This document shows positions 1-8,800 of a DNA stretch of 35,990 nt, piece by piece. The translations under genes were made by a program, and so were the position numbers. Positions within the stretch are counted from its first letter, which is position 1. Every line of letters begins with the position of its first letter. Source of the DNA: Chlorobiota bacterium (GTDB lineage: Bacteria > Bacteroidota > Ignavibacteria > Tepidaquicellales > OLB5); NCBI GenBank assembly GCA_022616535.1, contig JAKEEM010000030.1:1-35990 (forward strand). The letters are read 5' to 3'. The notes beneath the pieces were generated by a model, which was not told where the DNA came from, did not search any database, and saw only the letters and a program-made list of their open reading frames with translations.

Positions 1-43
1 AACAAAAATTTAGCAAAAATACAAATTCTTTTTCAAAAATGAA
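1..43. repeat. Left copy of a ~43-bp direct repeat
   Basis: This stretch matches 1611-1654 at nearly every base; the differences are one length change in an A-run and a few substitutions. The right copy lies 31-74 bases upstream of the propeller gene that starts at 1580. The left copy lies downstream of that gene, so by analogy it would be the upstream region of another minus-strand gene just left of the window. That last step is inference. Confidence 0.75.
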
Positions 44-68
44 CCATATAACTTTATAAACTTACATC

Positions 69-1580
69 TTATTTAATCAAAACCATCTTTCTTGTATTCA
101 CTAAATTCCCATCAACATACAACGAATAAAAATATACCCCCGAGGCAAGACCATTTCCATCAAATTTGTATTCAAACATGCCCGGGTTAAGGACAAAATC
201 AGTTAGTGGTGTGCTGACTTCTTCACCTGCAGTATCGAACACTTTTAAAGTTACTCTGCTTTGTTTCGGAACCGAAAATCTTATAATCGTGATAGGATTA
301 AATGGGTTTGGGTAGTTTTGAGATAATGAAAATTCTTTTGGAATCCCGGTGTTATTGTTTGATATTCCAACAGGGTTACCGTTCGGGTTGCGCTTGTAAT
401 ATATTTCAGGGTTCCCGTCACGATAATCGTACCAAACAACATGCACATTTGAACCGGCAACAGCTAAATTATTGCCACTTGAAACAGCCGGATTATTCGT
501 CAGTCTCGTATCTTCTTCCCAGCTTAAACCCCCATCAGATGAACGCTTGTAATATATCTCCTTATTCCCGTCACGGGTTTCCCACCATACTATATGTACG
601 TTCTGACTGTAAACCGATACAGAGGGGTGCTCTGAACCCGCAGGGTCATTTGTAAGCCGTGTGTCCGCACCCCAGCTTATACCTCCGTCTGTGGAGCGTT
701 TATAGTATATCTCCCCATTGCCGTGACGATGGTCTACCCAAGCAACACAAATATTCTGACCCGACACTGATATGCAAGGGTCCCAAGAATCGGAAGAATC
801 ACTGCTTAACATTATATCCGCACTCCAGTTTATCCCGCTGTCCGTAGAGCGTTTATAATAAGTCTTATTAGGTCCAGAACGGCTATCCCACCATACTACA
901 TGCACGACCTGACCGATAACTGCAACAGAAGGATAAATTGAGTTACCTGAAGCGTTTGTTAATCTTAATTCAGAACCCCAGTTGGTTCCTCCGTCTGCAG
1001 AGCGTTTATAATATATTTCATAGTTAACGTTACGATCATCATGCCATACTACGTGTACGGCTGAACCTGAAACAGCTACACAGGGACTCTCTGAATTAAA
1101 AAAATTATTTGTAAGCCTTAAATCTGCTCCCCAACTTGAGCCTCCATCAGTTGAACGTTTGTAATAGATCTCTCTGTTTGCGTCGCGTCTGTCCTCCCAA
1201 ACAACGTGCAATTGCAGACCTGATACTGATAAAGATGGAAGACTGGAAAAAGCAGTATCATTTGTCAACCGTGTATCGGTTCCCCAGCTGGTTCCCTCGT
1301 CAGTTGAACGTTTGTAATAGATTTCCGGGTTCCCTTGACGAAAGTCCCACCATACAACATGCACAAAGTTTCCACTTGTACCAATATTCCGTGCATTATT
1401 ATTCGAAGTGAAAGAAATAGCGGGGTCGTTCGTTAGGCGTACATCAGTCTGCCATTCAGGTAGTAGGTGCAGCCACTGCCAGTTTGAGTTTAAAACTTGT
1501 GAGTAACTTATACTAAAATTGCATAAAAATGTAAGGATAAATGTTTGGTAAAAGCAAAGCTTAATTGTATTTTTATACAT
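69..1580 (-). CDS. Secreted seven-bladed beta-propeller protein with Asp-box repeats and T9SS C-terminal sorting domain
   Basis: The 503-residue protein starts with a signal peptide (hydrophobic core about residues 9-26, ending near SYSQ). It then has six full repeats of about 51 residues and two half repeats that could close a seventh blade. Each repeat has the pattern VHVVWxDxRxGNxEIYYKRS followed by an Asp-box (STDGGxSWG) and then DxRLTN. Asp-boxes are typical of sialidase/BNR-type propellers, but the catalytic Arg triad and Asp of true sialidases were not recognised, so binding or an unknown activity is as likely as glycosidase activity. The last ~85 residues (from FSLSQNYPNPFNPIT to the end) form a type A T9SS sorting domain, implying export through the outer membrane and surface attachment or release. 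It is a paralogue of the gene at 2303-3748. No Shine-Dalgarno sequence precedes the ATG. Confidence is high for fold and export, low for function. Confidence 0.9.
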   Translation of the reverse strand: MYKNTIKLCFYQTFILTFLCNFSISYSQVLNSNWQWLHLLPEWQTDVRLTNDPAISFTSNNNARNIGTSGNFVHVVWWDFRQGNPEIYYKRSTDEGTSWGTDTRLTNDTAFSSLPSLSVSGLQLHVVWEDRRDANREIYYKRSTDGGSSWGADLRLTNNFFNSESPCVAVSGSAVHVVWHDDRNVNYEIYYKRSADGGTNWGSELRLTNASGNSIYPSVAVIGQVVHVVWWDSRSGPNKTYYKRSTDSGINWSADIMLSSDSSDSWDPCISVSGQNICVAWVDHRHGNGEIYYKRSTDGGISWGADTRLTNDPAGSEHPSVSVYSQNVHIVWWETRDGNKEIYYKRSSDGGLSWEEDTRLTNNPAVSSGNNLAVAGSNVHVVWYDYRDGNPEIYYKRNPNGNPVGISNNNTGIPKEFSLSQNYPNPFNPITIIRFSVPKQSRVTLKVFDTAGEEVSTPLTDFVLNPGMFEYKFDGNGLASGVYFYSLYVDGNLVNTRKMVLIK

Positions 1581-1610
1581 GGCTTTACGATTAATTTGTA
1601 GTTAATGATT

Positions 1611-1654
1611 AACAAAAAATTTAGCGAAAATACAAATTCTTTTTCGAAAAAGAA
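1611..1654 (-). promoter_or_regulatory. Upstream repeat with perfect 18-bp palindrome
   Basis: This is the right copy of the direct repeat at 1-43, 31 bases upstream of the propeller start codon. Positions 1637-1654 (ttctttttcgaaaaagaa) form a perfect 18-bp palindrome in this copy; in the left copy it is imperfect. On the minus strand TATTTTCG lies within the repeat and is one base off the Bacteroidota -7 element TAnnTTTG. A promoter/operator for this gene family is plausible but inferred. Confidence 0.45.
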
Positions 1655-1673
1655 ATGTTATATTCTTTTTAAA

Positions 1674-1750
1674 AAAACCCTTCTCAATTAAATTAAATCT
1701 GTTAATGATATGTCCCCGATTCATTAACCTGTTTCAAGAGAGAGGGTTTT
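1674..1750 (-). terminator. Nested inverted repeats, possible terminator or REP-like relic
   Basis: Inner arms gttaatga (1701-1708) and tcattaac (1721-1728) pair perfectly. They are enclosed by near-complementary outer arms, aaaacccttctc at 1674-1685 and gagagagggtttt at 1738-1750. Read on the minus strand, the outer stem ends in a run of T, so it could terminate transcription of the 1842-2207 gene. The loop carries tgtccccgat, which resembles REP-type hairpins seen near Y1 transposases; that resemblance is from memory. The rest of the gap 1581-1841 shows no convincing gene. Confidence 0.4.
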
Positions 1751-1841
1751 GTGTAAAGTTTAATTTAACTCATCGATGTATTTCGCTGCATATGTCCCAT
1801 TCATGTTTTGCAAAGTCACTTAATTGTAAAGAGATAATGAC

Positions 1842-2207
1842 TCACTTAAATGACATTGTAAATTGTATATCCTTACTAAAATGATTAAATTGCCCGTTAT
1901 CATTGACTCTGGCTACATATTCACCCGGACAACAGCCAAACTGGTTATACATTTCTTGTGTGGTTCTGTGATAATTGCCTGGCGAAGTTATATCATCTAA
2001 GCCGTTTATTGTTTCATATGTACTCCCTGAAATAGGCTTAACTTCAATACGTACACTACCTGCGCCATCCATGCTGGTAAAACTGAAACAATACTGGCAT
2101 GGTATACTAAAACCATAATCGGCTTTATCGGCAATCACCGTATCCGAAAAAAAGAATAGTGAAAATACCGCTAAAACCAGACCTATAGCTCCTGCTATCT
2201 TTTTCAT
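1842..2207 (-). CDS. Small secreted protein with CxxC and CC cysteines, unknown function
   Basis: The 121-residue product is not a family I recognise. It has a clear signal peptide (MKK, hydrophobic core residues 4-20, likely cleavage after about VIA at 24-26). The mature part is about 95 residues with four cysteines, at 37, 40 (CQYC), 92 and 93 (CCPGEY). The predicted strand-rich middle (SVRIEVKP, YVARVNDN) suggests a small beta-sandwich, perhaps stabilised by disulfides. It has no T9SS tail. It is one of the few genes in the window with a textbook Shine-Dalgarno sequence, AAGGAG seven bases before the ATG. It lies between two T9SS propeller paralogues on the same strand, but no functional tie can be shown. 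Confidence 0.75.
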   Translation of the reverse strand: MKKIAGAIGLVLAVFSLFFFSDTVIADKADYGFSIPCQYCFSFTSMDGAGSVRIEVKPISGSTYETINGLDDITSPGNYHRTTQEMYNQFGCCPGEYVARVNDNGQFNHFSKDIQFTMSFK

Positions 2208-2214
2208 TTTATTA

Positions 2215-2220
2215 CTCCTT
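2215..2220 (-). promoter_or_regulatory. Strong ribosome binding site
   Basis: The plus strand reads ctcctt, giving AAGGAG on the minus strand seven bases before the ATG at 2207. It fixes the start of the small secreted protein. Most other genes here lack such a site. Confidence 0.75.
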
Positions 2221-2302
2221 AATAATTAATTGTTATTTAATATTTTTTTTAATTTGAATGACTTCTCAAAAAATTGAAAATGAAAAAAATTAAAATAAAC
2301 TT

Positions 2303-3748
2303 TTATTTCAGCAGCATCATTTTTCTGCTTTTGATTAAGCTTCCGTTAACATATAATGAGTAAAAATAAACTCCGCCCGGAAAATTATCTGCCGACCAAT
2401 CAACTTCATATGTCCCTGCGTTTAACTGCTCGTTGACAAGCGCTGCGACTTCTCTTCCAAGAACATCGTAAATTTTTAGACTCGTAAAACTGTTAATTGA
2501 TAATTGAAAATGGATAATTGTGCTTGGGTTAAAGGGATTCGGATAATTTTGTGAAAGAGAAAATTCCTTCGGTATCTCAGAATTAATATTTATTATTCCA
2601 ACAGGATTACCGGTCGGATTGCGTTTGTAATATATCTCTCGGTTCCCGTCACGCAAATCAGTCCAAATCACATGAACAACCGACCCGGATACTGAAACGG
2701 AAGGGTAGTTTGATGCAGCAGAGTTATTCGTTAAACGTGTATCCGTTTCCCAGCTTAAACCGCCATCTGTCGAATGTTTGTAGTATATCTCATAGTTCCC
2801 GTCACGAAAGTCAACCCAAACCACATGAACAACTGAACCGGATACCGAAACGGAAGAAAACCATGAATTATTAGGAGCATTCGTCAAACGTGTATCCGTT
2901 TCCCAGCTTAAACCGCCATCTGTCGAATGTTTGTAGTATATCTCATAGTTCCCGTCACGATTGTCAAACCAAACTACATGCACAACTGAACCAGATACTG
3001 AAATGGAAGGGAGACCTGAAGCAGCAGGGTCATTCGTCAACCGTGCATCTACTCCCCAGCTTATGCCGTCGTCTGTGGACCGTTTGTAATATATCTCGGA
3101 TTGCCCGTGACGAAAATCATACCAAACCACATGAACAACTGAACCGGATACCGAAACGGAAGGCTCGAATGAATTAATGGAGTCATTTGTTAGCCTCGTA
3201 TCTACACTCCAACTTACACCCGCGTCTGTCGAACGTTTGTAGAATACCTCCCAGTCCCCGTCACTAAAATCTTGCCACACAACATGCACAAATGAGCCTG
3301 ATACTGAAACGGAAGAAAATTCTGATGCATCAAAGTTATTCGTTAGCCGTACGTCTGCACCCCAGCTTATGCCTCCGTCTGTTGAGCGTTTGTAGTATAT
3401 CTCGGAGGTCCCGTTTCGAAAGTCATGCCATGCAATATGAACAACTAATCCGGTTACTGAGATTGAAGGGTTACCTGAAGAAGCAGAATTATTAGTCAGT
3501 CGTGTATCTGCACCCCAGCTTATGCCTCCGTCTGTTGAGCGTCTGTAGTATATCTCAAAGTTCCCGTCACGATTGTCAAACCATACAAGATGTACAACCG
3601 AATCTCTTGCCGCTATACACCACGCACTATTAAAAGATGTATAAGATTCAGCAGGGTCGTTGGTTAAGCGTACATCCGGCTGCCACTGCGACTGTGAATC
3701 CGCCGTAAATAACAGGAGCGTAAAGAGCAAGGATAATTTGTTTTTCAT
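2303..3748 (-). CDS. Secreted seven-bladed beta-propeller protein with T9SS C-terminal sorting domain (paralogue of 69-1580)
   Basis: The 481-residue protein has a short signal peptide (MKNKLSLLFTLLLFTADSQSQ) and then directly enters the first half blade, DVRLTNDPAES. Six full ~51-residue repeats follow, each with an Asp-box (STDGGISWG or variants) and a VHVVWxDxRDGNxEIYYK strand pair. A last half repeat could close the propeller onto the N-terminal half blade. From FSLSQNYPNPFNPST to the C-terminus is a type A T9SS sorting domain. Blades five and six share 75 identical bases, a sign of recent duplication or gene conversion. No sialidase active site was recognised; glycan or protein binding at the cell surface is a guess from fold and export. 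It is divergent from the helix-turn-helix gene at 3870. Confidence 0.9.
   Translation of the reverse strand: MKNKLSLLFTLLLFTADSQSQWQPDVRLTNDPAESYTSFNSAWCIAARDSVVHLVWFDNRDGNFEIYYRRSTDGGISWGADTRLTNNSASSGNPSISVTGLVVHIAWHDFRNGTSEIYYKRSTDGGISWGADVRLTNNFDASEFSSVSVSGSFVHVVWQDFSDGDWEVFYKRSTDAGVSWSVDTRLTNDSINSFEPSVSVSGSVVHVVWYDFRHGQSEIYYKRSTDDGISWGVDARLTNDPAASGLPSISVSGSVVHVVWFDNRDGNYEIYYKHSTDGGLSWETDTRLTNAPNNSWFSSVSVSGSVVHVVWVDFRDGNYEIYYKHSTDGGLSWETDTRLTNNSAASNYPSVSVSGSVVHVIWTDLRDGNREIYYKRNPTGNPVGIININSEIPKEFSLSQNYPNPFNPSTIIHFQLSINSFTSLKIYDVLGREVAALVNEQLNAGTYEVDWSADNFPGGVYFYSLYVNGSLIKSRKMMLLK
2733..2960 (-). repeat. Two identical 75-bp segments inside the propeller gene
   Basis: Positions 2733-2807 and 2886-2960 are identical and start 153 bases (51 codons, one blade) apart. 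Both encode the stretch from DNFxIYYKHSTDGG-like strand through ETDTRL. Other blades of the gene are clearly less alike in DNA. Confidence 0.85.
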
Positions 3749-3869
3749 TTTTATAATTTCACCGGTATTTTCATAGATAAGTTATCTATCTTTATTGCAA
3801 ATTAGTATTGTTAATGTTATCTTTACAAACTAAATTTCTTAACTTTATCCCATATTATTTTAAAGATAA
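3749..3869. promoter_or_regulatory. Divergent intergenic region with repeated TTATCT/AGATAA elements
   Basis: This 121-base gap separates the propeller gene (minus) from the helix-turn-helix gene (plus). It has an inverted repeat, agataa-g-ttatct, near 3775-3787, another ttatcttta near 3818-3826, and aaagataag just before the GTG start at 3870. Repeated half-sites between divergent genes suggest an operator; which protein binds is unknown. Confidence 0.35.
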
Positions 3870-5636
3870 GTGGCTAAAAATCAAAAACATACTACAATTG
3901 CCTCAATAAACTACCTTAATGAAATATCTGCATTTCCTGCTGAAATTAGAAGTGGTTACCTAAGCAAGCTGTTAAGAAGGGAGAATTCCGAGAGTCAAAA
4001 AAATGTTCGCCTTCTGAGAATAATTTACGGCTACGTAGAACAGGATAAAATTTCTAAGTGGGACTCTGCACAAATTTCCCGGACACTTGGTATAACTGAA
4101 GCAACTCTGTACAAACATAAATCCCGTCTTTTAAAAGGCCTCAGGGAGTTATTTTTTAACTGGAAGGAAGTTGAAAAGGAAATTGAAGAAAAATTCGACA
4201 AAGAAAAAGACTCGATTGAACTGATGCTTGAAAAAGCACGGAAAATGAAAGAGCTTGGTATGCTGCGTGAGGCAAAAATAACTTATGTAATACTGGAAAA
4301 AGAATTAAGACAAATTTCATTTGAAAATCCCGCCGGAAAATATTTGTTATTATCTGAAATATATGAATATATGACTTTTTATTATTACTATAGGAAAAAA
4401 AAGAAAAAAATTCTTCACTATACTTCCAGATTGAATGATATATTCAAAGTTGTTAAAGCACTTAATTTAAACCTTTCAGAGAAGGATGAAGCTTTATTTT
4501 CAATTAGGATATACTTTGGTAGACTTAATTGCAGTATGCTGGAATGGTATAAAAAAGTTAAAAACATAGGGATTTCAACACTTATGAAAAAAACTTACAT
4601 GCTCTGCAAGATATCAACTAATTATTCATACTTACTTAATATTATTTATAAAAAGGCTGGCCTAGAAACAACCTTAGGAAAATTTGATAAGGCAATCAAA
4701 CTATGCTTGGAAGGCAAGTCATTAGCAAAACGATTAAAACAGAAAACTGCATATTATTCGTTTGCTTCATTACTTCATTTCATTAATATTAGAATAAATC
4801 CTGCAAATGTTAAACTTTATGATAAGAACATATTAGTCTATTATCATCAAATAAAAAAAACAATGCCTTTAAACCCATGGACGCTTTATCTTGAAAATTC
4901 AATAATACTTCCTTATTACCCCGAAAAAAGAAAGGAAATTCTGGCTGTGTATCGCGAGCAGATTAACTCTAATATTTTACGTGGAGATTTCTCGGTCGCA
5001 GTATACTGGAAATTTGTACTCAGTTTGCAAATTTATAATAATAATATCTTTTCTTTTTTAAAACATTGTTCATATGGATATCTTGAATTGAGCAAAATTG
5101 ATGAAAACATACTTGATAATATTGAAAGAACTTGTGTCAATACTTTATGTTATCAAAAACAATTAAATGATGAAGCTTTTATATGGGATGTTTATATGCT
5201 TCAGCTCCTGGCTTTGTTTTTCAGCGAAAACAAATTTGATTATGACAGTGCTTTTCTCGTTATTAATAAAATAGCTCATCTTAAAAGATATAAAAAGAAA
5301 GTGTCAAACTTGAACACTTTTGAGCTTTTAAAGCTTGGATTTAAAATGCTCGAACACTCCGATGATGAAAAATACATGCTGAGTAAATATGAGCATAAAT
5401 TTAAAAAATTAATAGATGATTTTAAAAATAACCCTGCTGAATTTGGTCTGATTGATTATGCAATAATCTCATCGCTTGCAAGGAGATTAAAATCCAAAAG
5501 TATAACAAGTCTTGTAATCGACCTGTACAAATGGATTAACAAACACCACCCTGAAATAATTGCTCCGGTACTGCGTGAAATGGAGGAAAGGGAGCTAAAG
5601 GTTTATAAGTTGGTGGAGGAGGAAGAGGCTGCGTAA
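3870..5636 (+). CDS. Helix-turn-helix protein with long alpha-helical, TPR-like tail
   Basis: The 588-residue protein starts with GTG directly after an in-frame TAA, so it cannot start further upstream; the next ATG is near residue 119. Residues about 66-92 (SAQISRTLGITEATLYKHKSRL) resemble the helix-turn-helix of sigma-factor region 4 or LuxR-type regulators. Residues 100-125 are charged and coiled-coil-like. The remaining ~450 residues are lysine-rich and helical with loosely repeating units that could be TPR-like (for example LEKARKMKELGMLREAKITYVILEKEL). No sigma region 2, kinase or receiver domain is visible. It is a probable DNA-binding regulator with a protein-interaction tail. By eye its codon use is more AT-rich than that of the next gene. 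Its position opposite a T9SS propeller gene hints at, but does not prove, control of that family. Confidence 0.75.
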   Translation: MAKNQKHTTIASINYLNEISAFPAEIRSGYLSKLLRRENSESQKNVRLLRIIYGYVEQDKISKWDSAQISRTLGITEATLYKHKSRLLKGLRELFFNWKEVEKEIEEKFDKEKDSIELMLEKARKMKELGMLREAKITYVILEKELRQISFENPAGKYLLLSEIYEYMTFYYYYRKKKKKILHYTSRLNDIFKVVKALNLNLSEKDEALFSIRIYFGRLNCSMLEWYKKVKNIGISTLMKKTYMLCKISTNYSYLLNIIYKKAGLETTLGKFDKAIKLCLEGKSLAKRLKQKTAYYSFASLLHFINIRINPANVKLYDKNILVYYHQIKKTMPLNPWTLYLENSIILPYYPEKRKEILAVYREQINSNILRGDFSVAVYWKFVLSLQIYNNNIFSFLKHCSYGYLELSKIDENILDNIERTCVNTLCYQKQLNDEAFIWDVYMLQLLALFFSENKFDYDSAFLVINKIAHLKRYKKKVSNLNTFELLKLGFKMLEHSDDEKYMLSKYEHKFKKLIDDFKNNPAEFGLIDYAIISSLARRLKSKSITSLVIDLYKWINKHHPEIIAPVLREMEERELKVYKLVEEEEAA

Positions 5637-5751
5637 ACGTTAACTTTTACATCAAAATATATGGGTGGTAACATTGCATGGAAAGTTTTCAGTCATAATG
5701 AGTTCAAGGTTTACGAACATAATTTATTTAGTTTTTAAGGTACATATTAAT

Positions 5752-5775
5752 TAAAATCATTTCGATGTGATTTTA
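5752..5775 (+). other. Hairpin taaaatca/tgatttta after the HTH gene
   Basis: Eight-base perfect arms at 5752-5759 and 5768-5775 enclose an eight-base loop. It lies 115 bases after the stop of the regulator and is A/T-only except for one pair. A weak terminator is possible, but no long T-run follows. Confidence 0.3.
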
Positions 5776-5835
5776 GTTCCTGTAAACCCATAAAAAAAAT
5801 TTAATTTAGCACTATACTTTTTCTAAATTTATTAT

Positions 5836-5843
5836 TACATTTG
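5836..5843 (+). promoter_or_regulatory. Candidate Bacteroidota -7 element TACATTTG
   Basis: An exact match to TAnnTTTG lies 29 bases before the macroglobulin ATG. No convincing TTTG element is found about 20 bases upstream, so the call rests on one box. Confidence 0.4.
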
Positions 5844-5872
5844 GCTAAGCGGTTCTAAAAAATACTTGAGCC

Positions 5873-8800
5873 ATGAAAAGGTCCTTTTTACCCAATGCCC
5901 TTCTTCTCACAACTGTAGCTCTGAATTTCTTCTGCATAAATCTTCATTCACAGGATAGTGAGGATTATAAAGAAACCTATAAAAATTATTTCCCCGATTT
6001 CACGATAACCTCACCGGCATTCTACTACCTGCCAGGCGATACTGTTAAAATTAACCTCTACACACCGGGCATAAAAACTACTTCAGTGTTCACAGTAAAA
6101 GTTTATCGAATTTTAAATCCCGAGCAGTTTATAATCAGTCAACCCAACAGAAATACTTTTTCGGTGGTTGGTAAGGATAGCAGCAATCTCTTAAGTCTAC
6201 TCGAAGAAAAAGACACATTTACAAAGAAGATTCATCCTAAAAAGAAAAAAAATACTTTTGATGTAATTAAGCATATTCCTAAACAAAAGGGTGCTTATCT
6301 TGTTAGAATTTACCTTAGAAATAAAGTAGCCACTTGCGGCTTTTTTGTAACAGAGCTTGCTCTAATAACACGGTTTGCCCAAAGTTCGGTTTTAAATTAT
6401 ACTGCAAACAGGATTACAAGCGAGCCGGTCGACAGTGTAAGTCTTAGTCTTTACCTGAATAATCAAAAAATTGGAAATGCATTAACTTCCGGAGCATCTA
6501 ACAACTATTTATTAAGCTCAATAGATAAGGAAACAATATTCAAGCTTGGGAATATCCATCCTCTTATAATTGCGATAAAAAATAATGAAGTAGCTGTTTC
6601 AGACCCTTATTTTTATTTTTACGGAGGCAATCAAACCCGTTTTACTGCTTATATTGTAACAAGCCAGCCTGTTTACAGACCACCCGCTAAGATTGATTTT
6701 AAAATATCGGTCAGAGAGCTTGCTTCAAGCGGTTACACGGTATATGCTAATAAAGACATTATTGTTCATGTTAAAGATTCAAAAAAGAGTTCGATTTACC
6801 GAAAGCTTGCCAATACAGATGAATTCGGAAGCTTTTCAGACAGCATCAATATTGAAGGTGATGCAGCACTTGGCGATTACAAAATAATTGCAGAAATTAT
6901 CGAACAAACCGACAGCACCGATTCCGATAAAATGATTTACCAGAGCTTTGAGCAGGTCTTTGGGGTTGAAGAATACAAAAAACCTGAATACAAAGTGGAA
7001 ATAAAAACCGATAAAGAGCAGTACTCAAATAAAGAAAAAATTGAAATAGAGGTTCAGTCTGATTATTACTTTGGCAGCCCTGTGCAGGATGCGGAAGTAC
7101 ATTATAATATCTTTAAAAAGCCGCTCTACCGCCCCTGGTGGTACTACAGCGAATATAGATGGTTCTATGAATCCTATTATTCAACCCTTGGCAACCAGCC
7201 GAATTATTACAATTCGGTAAACATTTATCAGGGCAATGGCAAGCTTGATGAAAACGGGTATTTTAAAGCATCATATAAGATTAATGAGGATTTTAAAGAG
7301 GAAAGCGGTAATTACTCTTACGAAACCGATTACACTTATATTATTAACGTTTATGTAAAAGACAAGTCGAGACGTAATATACTTTCGACAAAATCAGTTA
7401 ATGTTACGCGATCAGATTATTTTATTAACGCTCAAACCGATAGATACGTCTGCAGGCCGGGTGAGAAAATCGGCTTAACCGTAAGAGCAAGGGATTTTTC
7501 CGATAAGCCGGTAGAAGCCGGTTTTACCGTTTCGATTAATCGTATAAGTTACGAAAAAAAGGTTAAGGTTACAAACTTTATAGGCACTGCTTATGGAAAG
7601 ACCTCCTTGACAGGTGATGCAGCTCTATTTCTTGATACTGAACCTGAGGGATATTATGAAATTGAAGTAACATCATTTGACTCAAAAAATACTAAGATAA
7701 CCGACAAAAAGGGAACATATGTATTTTCAGGGGACTTCAGCTGGTGGAACAGGCAAGCGGGAACAATTGAAATTATCCCGGAAAAAGATTCGTATAAACC
7801 AGGCGAAACTGCAAGAATTTTCACTGCCTTGGCGCATAATGACGTAAGTATACTAATAACGAATTATAACAAGAACATTGTATCATACCGTGTGGAAAAA
7901 GTAAGCGGCAATACTGCATTTATTGAGATTCCTGTTACTGAAAACTCAGCGCCAAATTTTTATTTCAATATATCCTATGTTAAAAACGGGAACTACTATT
8001 CCAATTCCCGCTCAATTGCAGTTATACCCGTAGTAAAATTTTTAAATGTTGAGCTTTCATCCGATAAGCCGGTTTATAAGCCGCGTGATGAGGGAACCAT
8101 CAGCATCACGGTTAGGGATAAATTCGGCAATCCGGTAAAAAACTCTGAGGTTACTCTAGGGATGATTGATGAGAGTATTTATGCAATAAAGCCGGAAAAC
8201 ATTCCCGATATACGCTCCGCATTTTATTCTCCGGCAGGAGATAATACAGCTGTAACATTTAACCACAATAATGTGTACAGATACAACATCGGCTCAACAT
8301 ATCTGAGTTTGTTTGAAATGTATGATTTTAAAACTTTCCCTACGGAAAAGCTCTGCAAAGTCACAGGAAAGCTTTATAATTCAAGAGGAGCACCTATTGA
8401 ATATGGGATTATTTTAGTAAATGACGCATACTATGCATCCGTATCAAATAAAAACGGTGAGTTTGAATTCATAATACCAGAAGGAAACTACAAGATTTCA
8501 GTTGTGTTTGGGTGGGAACAAATCGAAGGACATATCGATATTAAAACAGAACGGTATAAGTCAAACTTTATTGAGATAAAATGCGGGTTAAGCGGAATAT
8601 TTTCTGCAATTTATAACTATGAAGATATAGAAGTTAAGGATAGAGATTTTGTCAATATTAAACCTGTAACTGATACCATTGAGGTCGTTGAAAAAAGAAG
8701 TGTACTCTCCCCTGACCAGTCCGGGAAAATTATAGGAACTGAATTCCTGGTCATTGATAACACAGGCATCCGCGGAATTGAAAATATTACAGCAAAAACC

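Noticed and set aside
302-1411. Several plus-strand open frames opposite the first propeller gene
   Set aside because: They repeat in step with the blades, have no signal or domain, and exist because the repeated codons lack stops on the other strand.
1764-1806. Short frame NGTYAAKYIDEL on the minus strand, possible relic gene
   Set aside because: Only 14 codons, no recognised family, and stops on both sides.
400-3600. Regular spaced DNA repeats that could suggest a CRISPR array
   Set aside because: Period is about 153 bases, repeats are degenerate and translate into beta-propeller blades; no spacers or cas genes are present.
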